64,000 nucleotides of DNA from Lentimicrobium sp. (lineage in GTDB: Bacteria; Bacteroidota; Bacteroidia; Bacteroidales; Lentimicrobiaceae), in NCBI GenBank assembly GCA_024709105.1, contig JANJXJ010000016.1, positions 1-64,000 of the forward strand. Reading direction: 5' to 3'. The notes under the pieces were generated by a model. That model searched no databases. It had not been told where the DNA came from and saw only the letters and a program-made list of their open reading frames with translations. Below, in pieces: positions 26,103 to 35,426 of the stretch. The position numbers and the translations under genes are program-made. The number at the start of each line of letters is the position of its first letter. Position 1 is the stretch's first letter.

Positions 26103-27566
26103 CTATAGTTCTTTCCGCAGTCTTGCTACCGGAATATTCAGTTGCTCGCGGTATTTGGCAACAGTACGGCGGGCGATGTTGTAGCCCTTTTCTTTTAAAA
26201 TATCAGTGAGTTGCTCATCGGTGAGCGGTTTGCCTTTTTCTTCGGCTTCAATGCAGTCGGATAATATTTTTTTTATTTCGCGTGTAGAAACCTCTTCTCC
26301 TGATTCTGTTTGCATTGATTCAGAGAAAAATGTTTTAAGCAAAAATGTTCCGAAAGGAGTTTGCACGTATTTTGAATTGGCAACCCTTGAAATAGTAGAA
26401 ATATCCAGGCCCACCAATTCGGCTACATCCTTAAGAATCATGGGGCGCAGCCGGGTTTCGTCGCCCGAAAGGAAATACTCCTTCTGGTATTCCATAATGG
26501 CTGACATGGTTACAAACAATGTGTTTTGCCTTTGTTTGATGGCGTCAATAAACCACTTGGCCGAATCTATTTTTTGTTTGATGAACATTACAGCATCTTT
26601 CTGGCTGCTGCTTTTCGATTTGCTTTCGGCATAGGTTTCAAGCATATCTACGTAAGTGCGGCTGAGCCTGAGTTCGGGTGTATTTCTCGAATTGAGCTGC
26701 AGTTCAAGTTCTCCGTCTTTATTATAGACAAAGAAATCGGGCATAATGTAATGATTGGTTCGGGTGGTTTCGCCCATCGAATTGCCCGGTTTGGGGTTAA
26801 GCTTCAGTATCTCATTTACTGCATCGCGCAGCTCTTCTTCGGTTACCTTAACTTTTTTTGATATTTTGTCGTAATGTTTTTTGGTTAACTCATCAAAATA
26901 GCGATCTACCAGATGTGCTGCAAGTGTGACAGCCGGAGCGGGATCCTGTCTTTGCAGTTGTATCAGCAGGCATTCTCTCAGGTCGCGGGCACCTACACCC
27001 GGAGGGTCAAATCCCTGAACTATTTTTAGCATTTCGGCAAGTTCTTCGGGAGTCGTGGCGATGTTCTGCGTAAAAGCCAGATCGTCAACCATGGCTGTGA
27101 GGCTGCGATTCAGATATCCCGAATCATCAAGGTTACCAATGATGTATGTTGCAATGGCTACCTGTCTTTCATCCAGACGCTGCATACCCAATTGGGCAAT
27201 AAGCGTTTCATGAAAGGAAATTCCTGAGGCATAAGGTACTTCGCGGTGCTCATCGTCTGAACTGCTGTTGTTTGAATTCATCCGGTAAGCCGGAATGTCA
27301 TCGTCGTCGAGGTAATCGGTTATGTCAAAATCTTCGCGTTCCCGCTCCAGTTCATCCACCGGATCGGGCTCTGTATCGGTAGGAAACTCTTCGGCATCGG
27401 TGCTCATTTCGGGGTCAGAGGCATCTTCGAGTGCCGGATTTTCTTCAATCTCCTGCTTGATGCGCTGCTCAAGCGCTATGGAAGGAATCTGCAACAGCTT
27501 CATAAGCAGAATTTGCTGCGGCGACAGCTTCTGCAGGAGTTTCTGTTGTAGTTTCTGAGTTAACAT
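26103..27566 (-). CDS. rpoN: RNA polymerase sigma-54 factor
   Basis: A 487-residue sigma-54. It begins MLTQKLQQKLLQKLSPQQIL, the Gln/Leu-rich activator-contact region I; an ATG 39 bp further up is less likely because this sequence is the canonical N-terminus. Next come an acidic linker (about 50-110), the core-binding region and a C-terminal DNA-binding part with the RpoN box (ARRTVAKYREQL, near residue 470). It directs polymerase to -24/-12 promoters that need an AAA+ activator. No such activator is encoded in the window. Confidence 0.95.
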   Translation of the reverse strand: MLTQKLQQKLLQKLSPQQILLMKLLQIPSIALEQRIKQEIEENPALEDASDPEMSTDAEEFPTDTEPDPVDELEREREDFDITDYLDDDDIPAYRMNSNNSSSDDEHREVPYASGISFHETLIAQLGMQRLDERQVAIATYIIGNLDDSGYLNRSLTAMVDDLAFTQNIATTPEELAEMLKIVQGFDPPGVGARDLRECLLIQLQRQDPAPAVTLAAHLVDRYFDELTKKHYDKISKKVKVTEEELRDAVNEILKLNPKPGNSMGETTRTNHYIMPDFFVYNKDGELELQLNSRNTPELRLSRTYVDMLETYAESKSKSSSQKDAVMFIKQKIDSAKWFIDAIKQRQNTLFVTMSAIMEYQKEYFLSGDETRLRPMILKDVAELVGLDISTISRVANSKYVQTPFGTFLLKTFFSESMQTESGEEVSTREIKKILSDCIEAEEKGKPLTDEQLTDILKEKGYNIARRTVAKYREQLNIPVARLRKEL

Positions 27567-27835
27567 GCAAACCGGTGTTAAATTATGCTGCGAATATAAG
27601 GGCAATTTACAAATTATTTTGCTTCATTGTTGCATTAGTCTGTTAATTTTAAGAATACATTAATGTTTTGCGGGTGTAATGGCTTGCTCCTGAGTGAACT
27701 GTAATTAATTGTGTTCTTATATAAATCATTGTAAATCAATAAAATAAATGGTTTCATAGAATAGTTTTCCCTGAATAGAAGGGAAATTTGTTTTATACAA
27801 ATCCAATGAATTAAGAACCTTTAAAATTCCGCAAT

Positions 27836-27871
27836 AAAAAACCTGACTGTTAAACAAACAATCAGGTTTTT
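27836..27871 (-). terminator. intrinsic terminator of asnS
   Basis: On the plus strand AAAAACCTGA (27836/7-27846) mirrors TCAGGTTTTT (27862-27871); read on the minus strand this is a stem closed by A's and followed by a T-run, 30 bp beyond the asnS stop codon. The rest of the 27567-27900 gap shows nothing else. Confidence 0.75.
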
Positions 27872-27900
27872 GTGATAAGTCAGATACTGAAGGTATTTTT

Positions 27901-29307
27901 TTAGAATTCAGCGTTTTGCGGAGTCCTCGGGAATGGAATTACATCGCGTATGTTGGCCATTCCGGTTACGAACAGCATAAGCCGCTCAAAACCCAGTCCG
28001 AATCCTGCATGTGGCGCGGTGCCGTATTTGCGGGTATCGAGATACCACCAGATGTCTTTTTCGGGAATATGCATTTCGTTGCACCTTTGAACGAGTTTTT
28101 CGAGAATCTCTTCGCGCTGCGATCCGCCAATGATTTCGCCGATTCGGGGGAACAACACATCCATAGCCCTCACAGTTTTGCCATCGTCGTTTTGTTTCAT
28201 GTAAAACGCCTTGATGTGTTTGGGATAATTGGTAAGGATTACAGGCCGCTGAAAATGTTTTTCAACGAGATAGCGCTCGTGTTCGCTCTGCAGATCGGTG
28301 CCCCAGTCTACCGGAAACTCAAATTTCTGTCCTGAAGCTTTCAGTATGTCAATGGCTTCGGTGTAGGAAAGCCGCATAAAGTCATTGTTTACAACAAATC
28401 TGAGTCTTTCAATCAGCTCGTTGTCGTACATTTTGTTCAGAAACTCCAGGTCATCCATACAATGTTCCAGCGCATAATTTACCAGGTACTTCAGGAAATC
28501 TTCGGCCAGATCCATGTTGTCGTTGATATCGTAGAATGCCATTTCGGGTTCTATCATCCAGAATTCGGCAAGATGCCGCGGTGTGTTCGAATTCTCGGCT
28601 CTGAAGGTAGGCCCGAAAGTATAGATATTTGATAAGGCCATAGCTCCGAGCTCACCTTCGAGCTGTCCGGAAACAGTAAGATTGGTGGCTTTTCCAAAGA
28701 AATCCTGACTGTAATCTACTTCTCCGGCATCGTTCAGGGGAGGGTTTTTGGCATCAAGGGTCGTTACTCTGAACATAGCACCTGCACCCTCAGCATCAGA
28801 ACCTGTGATGATTGGTGTGTGGAGATAATAAAAGCCGTTGTCGTTGAAATATTTATGAATAGCAAAGGCCATGGCATGCCTCATGCGCAGCACAGCACCG
28901 AAGGTATTTGTCCTTGGCCTCAGGTGGGCTATTTCACGTAAAAATTCCATGGAATGGCCTTTTTTCTGAAGCGGATAGGTTTCGGCATCGGCTGTGCCAT
29001 AAACTTCAAGTTCTTTGGCCTGAATTTCAACAGCTTGTCCCTGTCCCGGTGATTCTACCAGAATGCCGTTTACTGAAATACAGGAACCGGTGGTAACCAA
29101 TTTCATGGTTTCTTCATCGAATGAAGCAAGGTCAACCACAATCTGTATGTTATGAATAATGGAACCGTCGTTTAAGGCTATAAATGCAACATTTTTATTG
29201 CCGCGTTTGGTGCGCACCCAACCTTTAAGGTTTACCATGTTGCCAGCCCCAATGGCCTGCCATTTACTCAGAATTTCAGAGATTTTTGTTCTTTTAAGCG
29301 ATTCCAT
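27901..29307 (-). CDS. asnS: asparaginyl-tRNA synthetase
   Basis: A 468-residue class IIb synthetase, normal length for AsnRS. The N-terminal OB-fold anticodon-binding domain (about 15-115, [20 protein letters not shown]) is followed by the catalytic core with motif 2 ([21 protein letters not shown] split as [16 protein letters not shown] and MIEPE) and motif 3 GFGLGFERL near the C-terminus. It charges tRNA-Asn. Single-gene unit with its own terminator; a minus-strand TAACTTTG at 29361-29354 is a likely -7 element. Confidence 0.95.
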   Translation of the reverse strand: MESLKRTKISEILSKWQAIGAGNMVNLKGWVRTKRGNKNVAFIALNDGSIIHNIQIVVDLASFDEETMKLVTTGSCISVNGILVESPGQGQAVEIQAKELEVYGTADAETYPLQKKGHSMEFLREIAHLRPRTNTFGAVLRMRHAMAFAIHKYFNDNGFYYLHTPIITGSDAEGAGAMFRVTTLDAKNPPLNDAGEVDYSQDFFGKATNLTVSGQLEGELGAMALSNIYTFGPTFRAENSNTPRHLAEFWMIEPEMAFYDINDNMDLAEDFLKYLVNYALEHCMDDLEFLNKMYDNELIERLRFVVNNDFMRLSYTEAIDILKASGQKFEFPVDWGTDLQSEHERYLVEKHFQRPVILTNYPKHIKAFYMKQNDDGKTVRAMDVLFPRIGEIIGGSQREEILEKLVQRCNEMHIPEKDIWWYLDTRKYGTAPHAGFGLGFERLMLFVTGMANIRDVIPFPRTPQNAEF

Positions 29308-29353
29308 TATGAAGGGAATTGAAATTGAGTTTAAATTTCATTTTAAAACGCTG

Positions 29354-29361
29354 CAAAGTTA
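29354..29361 (-). promoter_or_regulatory. probable -7 element of asnS
   Basis: CAAAGTTA on the plus strand reads TAACTTTG on the minus strand, a perfect TAnnTTTG, 47 bp upstream of asnS. No TTG at the usual spacing is visible, so only the -7 half is supported. Confidence 0.4.
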
Positions 29362-29508
29362 CAAAAATTGACCAAGCTTCCATATGGCTTGTTGCCGAAA
29401 CAAATTTCCATTTTTTTACATTCCTCTTCAGCAATCTTCTGAAACAGTCGATTTTGCGGAACTAATAAGGAGCTTATAATCAATGGAATAGAATACCATC
29501 TATATTAT

Positions 29509-29528
29509 TTCGACCATTCGACTAAAAT
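29509..29528. promoter_or_regulatory. candidate TetR operator, copy 1
   Basis: TTCGACCA-N4-ACTAAAAT at 29509-29528 is found again, with the same spacing, at 30209-30228. This copy lies 14 bp upstream of the -33 element of the TetR gene. Sharing between the regulator gene and the operon behind it suggests a binding site of the TetR protein. Confidence 0.5.
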
Positions 29529-29542
29529 ATTCGATATTTTTC

Positions 29543-29573
29543 TTGCTTTTCGGAAATTGCCATTGTAATTTTG
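29543..29573 (+). promoter_or_regulatory. promoter of the TetR gene
   Basis: TTG at 29543-29545, a 20-bp spacer and a perfect TAATTTTG (TAnnTTTG) at 29566-29573 match the Bacteroidota promoter pattern; start expected near 29580, about 28 bp before the ATG. Confidence 0.65.
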
Positions 29574-29607
29574 CAGCCGCAAACAAAATCAGGAGAACTT
29601 CCGGATC

Positions 29608-30192
29608 ATGCTCGACAAAGAAGAAGTAAAAAATTCAATCATTGCTGTTGCCAGGCAGATTTTCAGCCGTTTTGGTTTCAAAAAAACCACCATGGACGAG
29701 ATTGCCATTGCCTCGCGCAAAGGAAAGAGTTCCATATACTATTATTTTGAGAGCAAGGAAGATATTTTTCAGGCGGTTGTCGAAAAGGAGGCATCCATGC
29801 TCAGGCGTGAACTGCAGGAAGCCATAAAAACAGTTGCTGATCCCAAAGAAAAGCTTAAGGTTTACGTTCTGGTGAGGATGAAAACGCTGAAAAACCTGGC
29901 CAATTATTACGATGCCATCCGCAGCGAATACCTCAGCCATCTTGATTTTGTGGAGAACATCCGCAAAAAATACGACGACGAGGAAATTACCATGGTGGAA
30001 TCCATCCTGAAAGAAGGTGCCGAAAAAATGGAATTTAATATTGATAACACACGCCTGGCTGCGATTGCTATTGTCACAGCACTGAAAGGACTTGAAATTC
30101 CGATGTTCTGGCAGAATAACGCCGATTTCGATATGGAAAAACGCCTCGACGACCTTATCAATATTCTTTTTTACGGATTGGTGCGTCGCTGA
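29608..30192 (+). CDS. TetR/AcrR family transcriptional regulator of efflux operon
   Basis: A 194-residue TetR-type regulator: the helix-turn-helix covers about residues 10-55 (IFSRFGFKKTTMDEIAIASR then KGKSSIYYYFESKEDIF), followed by an all-helical ligand-binding domain. It is followed after about 125 bp by a TolC-HlyD-ABC permease operon on the same strand, a very common arrangement for TetR control of efflux. A 20-bp motif found both before this gene and before that operon is its likely operator. Confidence 0.9.
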   Translation: MLDKEEVKNSIIAVARQIFSRFGFKKTTMDEIAIASRKGKSSIYYYFESKEDIFQAVVEKEASMLRRELQEAIKTVADPKEKLKVYVLVRMKTLKNLANYYDAIRSEYLSHLDFVENIRKKYDDEEITMVESILKEGAEKMEFNIDNTRLAAIAIVTALKGLEIPMFWQNNADFDMEKRLDDLINILFYGLVRR

Positions 30193-30208
30193 TTTTTTTT
30201 GTAATTTA

Positions 30209-30228
30209 TTCGACCAAAAAACTAAAAT
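30209..30228. promoter_or_regulatory. candidate TetR operator, copy 2
   Basis: Second copy of TTCGACCA-N4-ACTAAAAT, exactly 700 bp after the first, 89 bp upstream of the TolC gene. It runs into ACTAAAATGGTC followed by ACTAAAACAGTC, so GACCA...TGGTC also forms a short inverted repeat. Confidence 0.5.
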
Positions 30229-30316
30229 GGTCAAAAACTAAAACAGTCAAAAATATATTCTTTTTTGATTGAAAAACACAGAGTAAAACCAAACAATGAT
30301 TAACCAAAGTTGTATT

Positions 30317-31819
30317 ATGAAAAAAACTGTTTTGCAAATAAGCCTGCTTTTACTGCTGTTCTGCCAGCCAGTGACAATTAAGGCACAAATCAGCGGGCTT
30401 TCTCCGGAACTAACAGAACTCATCAGGCTTTCCGTTGAAAAAGACCGCAAGCTGGCAGCAACTCAAATTGACAGGGAAATCACCCTGCAGCAGCACAAAG
30501 CGGTAAGGAATTCTTATTACCCTAAGCTTGAAGCCGGTGGTAAATATGTTTTTGCCAAATCGCCGCTGAACACAGAATTGGGCGACATTACAGGCTTTGA
30601 AAGTTTCGGAAAAATCACTCAGTTTATGCAAAGCCCTGCTTTTCCGCAAATGTTTCCCGGCCTGGCTGGACTAACCGGTGAATTGATGCAACTGGAGCAG
30701 TTACTTGCTTCTCAGGGAATGGCATTGCCGGCTTTCAGTAAAGAAATTGAGGGCGATTTTTCAGGCAATTATTTTGGAGTGGATGTAACTGCCAGCGTGC
30801 TGTTATTCAGCGGGGGCAAGGTTCCCCGAATTTCTCAGGCGCTTGCAGAAAAGGCAGAGGCTCAGCAACAACTTTCGCGTAAAAGTACAGCCGATCTGAT
30901 TGCCGAAGTGATAACTTCTTATGACCAATTGGCTCTTCTGGGGCAGTCGGGTTTATTGATTGATGAATCATCGCGCAGGCTTGAAGCTGAAAAGCGCTTT
31001 GCCACCTCAGCCCTGCGAAATGGCTTTGCCACCGCATACGATACGTTGAGAATTGCTGCTGCCGAAGCAGCGCTTAATGCAAAGAAAGCTGATTTTGAAG
31101 GGAAAAAGCTGTTGTTGTCACAAAATCTTGCCCGGCTCACAGGACAGCCATCAAGTCGCTTTTACAATATGTTTCCTGATCTTCAGCCCTTACTTCCGGC
31201 GGTGAATGCATCTGCAATTGCCAATCGTCCTGAATTGATGGCCCTTGAATCGGGCCTGCAGGCGCAAAAATATATGCTCGGCGCCGAAAAGTCACATTAT
31301 CTGCCAAAAGTACAAGCGTTTGCATCTGCCCGCTACGATAACATTTTTAATGCAGAAGCTAATTTCAAATCGCCCATGAATATTGGTGCAGATATAAATT
31401 CAATGACACTGGGACCGGCATTTATGGCAGGGGTTGGCTTTAAATGGGATATTTTCGATTTATCAGGAGGCGACTCAAAAGTTAAACTGGCCAAACTTGA
31501 AGTAAAAAAGGCCGCCAATGCTCTTGAAGAAGCCCGCGAACTGCTGGAGCTCAACCTTACCAAAACCAAAACGGCTTTAGAAACTGCCAATGCACAGGTA
31601 ATTCTTAAAAGCAAAGAGAAAGCCGTTGCTGAAAAGGCGCTGGAAATGGCATCAAAATCCTACAGTGAAGGCCAGATAAGCATTACCGAACGCCTGGCTG
31701 CCGAAACCGGCTACCAGCAATCGGCACTTGAGTATTACCAGGCAATATTTGCCCAGCGGCAAGCTGCCATTGAGTTGTACAAAGCCACTGGTGACCTCGA
31801 AATTGAAAAAATCAAATAA
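30317..31819 (+). CDS. TolC family outer-membrane efflux protein
   Basis: A 500-residue outer-membrane factor. ATG 30317 is preferred to one 21 bp upstream because MKKTVLQISLLLLLFCQPVT is a clean signal peptide. Two tandem helical hairpins with coiled-coil character (about 195-260 and 400-480) and short strands (VRNSYYPKLEAGGKYVF, YLPKVQAFASARYD) fit the TolC fold. It gives the outer-membrane exit duct for the tripartite pump encoded by the next genes, 29 bp before the membrane fusion protein gene. Confidence 0.9.
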   Translation: MKKTVLQISLLLLLFCQPVTIKAQISGLSPELTELIRLSVEKDRKLAATQIDREITLQQHKAVRNSYYPKLEAGGKYVFAKSPLNTELGDITGFESFGKITQFMQSPAFPQMFPGLAGLTGELMQLEQLLASQGMALPAFSKEIEGDFSGNYFGVDVTASVLLFSGGKVPRISQALAEKAEAQQQLSRKSTADLIAEVITSYDQLALLGQSGLLIDESSRRLEAEKRFATSALRNGFATAYDTLRIAAAEAALNAKKADFEGKKLLLSQNLARLTGQPSSRFYNMFPDLQPLLPAVNASAIANRPELMALESGLQAQKYMLGAEKSHYLPKVQAFASARYDNIFNAEANFKSPMNIGADINSMTLGPAFMAGVGFKWDIFDLSGGDSKVKLAKLEVKKAANALEEARELLELNLTKTKTALETANAQVILKSKEKAVAEKALEMASKSYSEGQISITERLAAETGYQQSALEYYQAIFAQRQAAIELYKATGDLEIEKIK

Positions 31820-31848
31820 TTTCTTAAATCTTTAAAAAAACAACCAAA

Positions 31849-32886
31849 ATGAAAACGCTTAATAAACGCAATGCCGGAATGTTGGGGGCATTTATTACTT
31901 TCCTGTCAATAATAATTTTAGTAAGCATTGCAGGTTGGTTATTTCTTAAACCTCAGCCTGAAATGTTACAAGGGGAGATAGAAGCAACTGAAACCAGAAT
32001 TTCTGGGAAAGTACCTGCCCGGATTCAGAAAATTTTAGTTGAAGAAGGCGCGCAGGTAAAAGCCGGGGATACACTGGTAATTCTAGAAAGCCCTGAACTT
32101 GAAGCAAAACTCATGCAGGCTTCATCTGCCGAAAGCGCAGCTATGGCACAAAACAGAAAAGCTGTCAAAGGAGCGCGTCAGGAACAGATAACTGCCGCCT
32201 TTGAAATGTGGCAAAAAGCTGAGGTAGGTGCAGGATTCGCCAAAAAAACCTTCGACCGGGTACAGAATATGTTCAACGACGGTGTGATTTCTGCCCAAAA
32301 ACGCGATGAAGCGGAGGCAGCGTACAATGCTGCTGTGGCTACTTCAAAAGCAGCACGTTCACAATACGATATGGCTGTGAATGGCGCTGAAACCGAAGAC
32401 AAACAGGCTGCTTTGGCTTTGGTTGACCGTGCCCGCGGTGCTGTGTCGGAAGTTCAGGCTTACCTTTCCGAAACCGTATTGTTGTCGCCTGTAAACGGCG
32501 AAGTTTCAGATATTTTCCCCCAAACCGGTGAATTGGTGGGCTCCGGAGCTCCCGTTATGAGTCTGGTGGATTTAACGGATGTGAAAGCCATCTTCAGCAT
32601 ACGCGAAGACAAAATGCAGCTTTTACAGAAAGGAAAGGAATTTGAAGCGGTAGTGACTGCCCTTGGAAACAAGAAAATCACATTAAAGGTGAGCTACATC
32701 AAAGCCATGGCGGCTTATGCCACCTACAAACCTACTAAAAGCAACGGTGGATTTGATGTAAAAACCTTTGAAGTTCACGCCCGCCCTGTAGATGGAAGCA
32801 CAGGCCTGCTGCCTGGAATGAGTGTGCTGGTGGATTACAGCAGCCTTGAAAATAGCCATGCCAATGGCATGTCTGCCAGAAAGTAG
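31849..32886 (+). CDS. HlyD/EmrA-type membrane fusion protein
   Basis: A 345-residue periplasmic adaptor with one N-terminal membrane helix (about 12-32) acting as anchor. It then has a biotinyl/lipoyl-like half-motif (KVPARIQKILVEEGAQVKAG), a helical hairpin (about 85-190) and the returning lipoyl half (TVLLSPVNGEVSDIFPQTGE) followed by a beta-barrel domain. It joins the inner-membrane permeases to the TolC-like channel. Located between the TolC gene and the two permeases. Confidence 0.9.
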   Translation: MKTLNKRNAGMLGAFITFLSIIILVSIAGWLFLKPQPEMLQGEIEATETRISGKVPARIQKILVEEGAQVKAGDTLVILESPELEAKLMQASSAESAAMAQNRKAVKGARQEQITAAFEMWQKAEVGAGFAKKTFDRVQNMFNDGVISAQKRDEAEAAYNAAVATSKAARSQYDMAVNGAETEDKQAALALVDRARGAVSEVQAYLSETVLLSPVNGEVSDIFPQTGELVGSGAPVMSLVDLTDVKAIFSIREDKMQLLQKGKEFEAVVTALGNKKITLKVSYIKAMAAYATYKPTKSNGGFDVKTFEVHARPVDGSTGLLPGMSVLVDYSSLENSHANGMSARK

Positions 32887-32911
32887 CCTGGAACCAAATC
32901 CCGATCAGATT

Positions 32912-34141
32912 ATGAATAATAAATTCAAGGCTCTAATAGATGTGTCGGCCAGAGAAATTAACCGTATGACATCCAGGCCGTTGTATTTTCTTGCGGTGGT
33001 GATTTTACCCTTGCTGAGTCTGCTGTTTTTTGTGTCGCTTATGAAGGAAGGTGTGCCGGTAAAATTACCCATTGCGGTAGTTGATTACGATCACACAGCT
33101 TTATCGGCAAAATTCAGGCGTACCATAGATGCAACTCCGGGAAGCAGTGTGGTGATGACTCCTGCCACTGAACATGAAGCCCTGTCAGAACTCAGAAAGG
33201 GCAACATCTATGGTTATGTGGTATTGCCTCACAACCTTCAGGCTGAGATCATGAATGGCACACAACCTGTGGTCAGGTTCTATTATCAGAATGGATTACT
33301 GATTGCAGGAGGACTGATACAGAATGATTTAACGGTAACCCTGCATACACTTTCAGCGGGTGTTAACAAGCAGAAACGTGAAGCCATGGGGCAGGATGTA
33401 CCATCAGTTTATGCTGCAATTCAGCCTGTTAAACCCGAAGCACATTTGCTTTTTAATCCCGAAACCAGTTATCCGGTTTACGTTACCAGTATTATGTTGC
33501 CCATTATGCTGCAGATTTTCATTCTGATGATTACCGTTTACAGCATTGGGATTGAAATAAAGGAGCGCACTTCGCGCGAATGGCTCAGAATCTCAGGAAA
33601 ATCTGTTGCAGTTGCACTTACAGGCAAGTTATTGCCTTATACGGCAATTTTCTTCATCCTGACAATGTTTTCCAACTTTTTACTCTTCAGGGTGCTGGTG
33701 ATTCCTTTAAACACAGGTATAATTTACCTGGTATTGTTGTCATTGCTTTACGTGCTGGCTTATCAGGCAATTGCTGTATTCTTCGTCGGATTGTTGCCCA
33801 TGATGAGGCACTCCCTTAATCTGGCAGCTTTTTACGGCATTCTGGCTCTTACACTTTGTGGCTTTTCGTTTCCCATTGAACACATGCCCGAAGTTTTCAG
33901 GCTGTGGGCAGAAGCATTTCCCGTAAGGCACTACATGCATATTTTTCAGAGTCAGATACTTGCCGGTTTTGATTTTGTGTATGCTGCCCCATCTTATCTG
34001 AAGTTTATGCTGTTTCTGCTGTTGCCGTTTGCTGTTATTTACAGGTTAAAATCAGCACTTATCTATCAGAACTTTATTGAAAAAATTCAAATCACAGATG
34101 CTGCTTTGGCAGTTGTTTCTGAAAAATCGCACATTCAATGA
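32912..34141 (+). CDS. ABC-2 type transporter permease
   Basis: A 409-residue ABC-2 permease (YbhS/YhhJ-like): TM1 at about 20-42, a long periplasmic loop (about 45-205), then five C-terminal membrane helices. ATG 32912 is preferred to an in-frame start 90 bp upstream that would overlap the adaptor gene. It overlaps the next permease gene by 4 bp (ATGA). It forms the inner-membrane part of the tripartite exporter, probably as a heterodimer with the next protein. No ATPase gene is in the operon. Confidence 0.88.
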   Translation: MNNKFKALIDVSAREINRMTSRPLYFLAVVILPLLSLLFFVSLMKEGVPVKLPIAVVDYDHTALSAKFRRTIDATPGSSVVMTPATEHEALSELRKGNIYGYVVLPHNLQAEIMNGTQPVVRFYYQNGLLIAGGLIQNDLTVTLHTLSAGVNKQKREAMGQDVPSVYAAIQPVKPEAHLLFNPETSYPVYVTSIMLPIMLQIFILMITVYSIGIEIKERTSREWLRISGKSVAVALTGKLLPYTAIFFILTMFSNFLLFRVLVIPLNTGIIYLVLLSLLYVLAYQAIAVFFVGLLPMMRHSLNLAAFYGILALTLCGFSFPIEHMPEVFRLWAEAFPVRHYMHIFQSQILAGFDFVYAAPSYLKFMLFLLLPFAVIYRLKSALIYQNFIEKIQITDAALAVVSEKSHIQ

Positions 34142-35394
34142 AGATTATAATTTCAAAAACTTTCGAAAGGTTTAGAAGTGCAATAAGCAATACCGCGCTT
34201 ATTTTTCAGCGCGAACTGCATCTTTTGCTTTCCGATCTCGGCGTAACCATCCTTCTGCTGATTGTGCCGGTGGTGTATCCCTTTTTATATTCGCTGATTT
34301 ATTATCCCGAAGTGGTTCGCGATCTCCCGGTGGCTGTTGTTGATTTATCTCAAACTGCTGACAGCAGGGCTTTTATCAGAAAACTCAATGCTACACCCGA
34401 TTTGGACATCAGGTATGAAAATATCTCGATGGAGGAGGCTGCCGAAAAGTTCAGAAAGCGCGAAAACAGAGGCATTATTCTGATTCCTGAGACCTATTCA
34501 TCCGATCTGGCTCTGGGCAGACAGGCAGTGGTGTCATTGTATGCCGATATGGAATTTTTTCTGTATTACAAGGCTATGGTAATGGGAGCCGGGCTGGTTT
34601 CTATAGAGGAAGGCAACGATATTCAGGTAAAGAGGTTGTTGAATGCGGGCCTTTCGGAAAGACAAGCCGAGGTTTTCAGCAATCCCTTTGTCATCAGCGG
34701 AAGCGCCATAGCCAATCCGGCCGGAGGATTTGCCTCTTACGGAATTCCAGCCGCCCTTATGCTGATTATTCAGCAAACGCTTGTACTCGCCATTGGCATT
34801 ATGGCAGGCACAGCACGCGAACGTCATAAAATGGGCACACTTATTCCCTGCGATTTGCGCCGTATGGGAACTTTAAGAATGGTAATGGGAAAATCAGCAG
34901 CCTACTTTTTTATTTATGCAGTAATGAGCTTTTACATGCTGGGCGCAATTCCTGCCTGGTTTGGTTATCCCGATAAGGCTGGTTTCTGTCAGTTGGTTGC
35001 CTTGATAGTGCCTTACCTGCTGTCGGCCATATTTTTCGGGTTAAGCCTGTCAGTATTTTTCAAAAACAGGGAGACCCCCATGCTGCTCTATTTGTTTTTG
35101 TCGCTTCCGCTGTTGTTCCTATCCGGGATTATCTGGCCATTGTCGAACATGAGTCCTGTTTGGCAGGCTGTGAGGAGCATCTTTCCATCGTCTCATGCTA
35201 TGCTTGGTTACATTAAAATGAACTCACTGGGCGCAGACATATCTGAAACCAGCCACGAAATAGCCATGCTTTGGAAGCTCACAGCCTTTTACTTTATGAC
35301 AGCATGTCTTGTTTACAAAACCCAAATCGCAAAGGTTAAAAAACTTGTGCTCAATGCCGGTGGTGAGCAAAATGAAACAATTCCGGCACTTTAA
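34138..35394 (+). CDS. ABC-2 type transporter permease
   Basis: A 418-residue permease paralogous to its upstream neighbour, with TM1 near residues 33-55, a periplasmic domain (about 58-200) and a C-terminal group of five helices. The ERHKMGTLIPCDLRRMGTLR segment takes the place of the coupling region after TM2. Gene order TolC-HlyD-permease-permease without ATPase recurs in Bacteroidota; the ATPase must be supplied by another locus. Substrate not predictable. Confidence 0.88.
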   Translation: MKIIISKTFERFRSAISNTALIFQRELHLLLSDLGVTILLLIVPVVYPFLYSLIYYPEVVRDLPVAVVDLSQTADSRAFIRKLNATPDLDIRYENISMEEAAEKFRKRENRGIILIPETYSSDLALGRQAVVSLYADMEFFLYYKAMVMGAGLVSIEEGNDIQVKRLLNAGLSERQAEVFSNPFVISGSAIANPAGGFASYGIPAALMLIIQQTLVLAIGIMAGTARERHKMGTLIPCDLRRMGTLRMVMGKSAAYFFIYAVMSFYMLGAIPAWFGYPDKAGFCQLVALIVPYLLSAIFFGLSLSVFFKNRETPMLLYLFLSLPLLFLSGIIWPLSNMSPVWQAVRSIFPSSHAMLGYIKMNSLGADISETSHEIAMLWKLTAFYFMTACLVYKTQIAKVKKLVLNAGGEQNETIPAL

Positions 35395-35426
35395 TTAAAA
35401 AACAAAACTCTTAATAATTAAAAACA

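Noticed and set aside
29635-30234. 199-codon frame opposite the TetR gene
   Set aside because: Antisense shadow of the TetR gene with Phe/His-rich composition typical of complement-strand frames.
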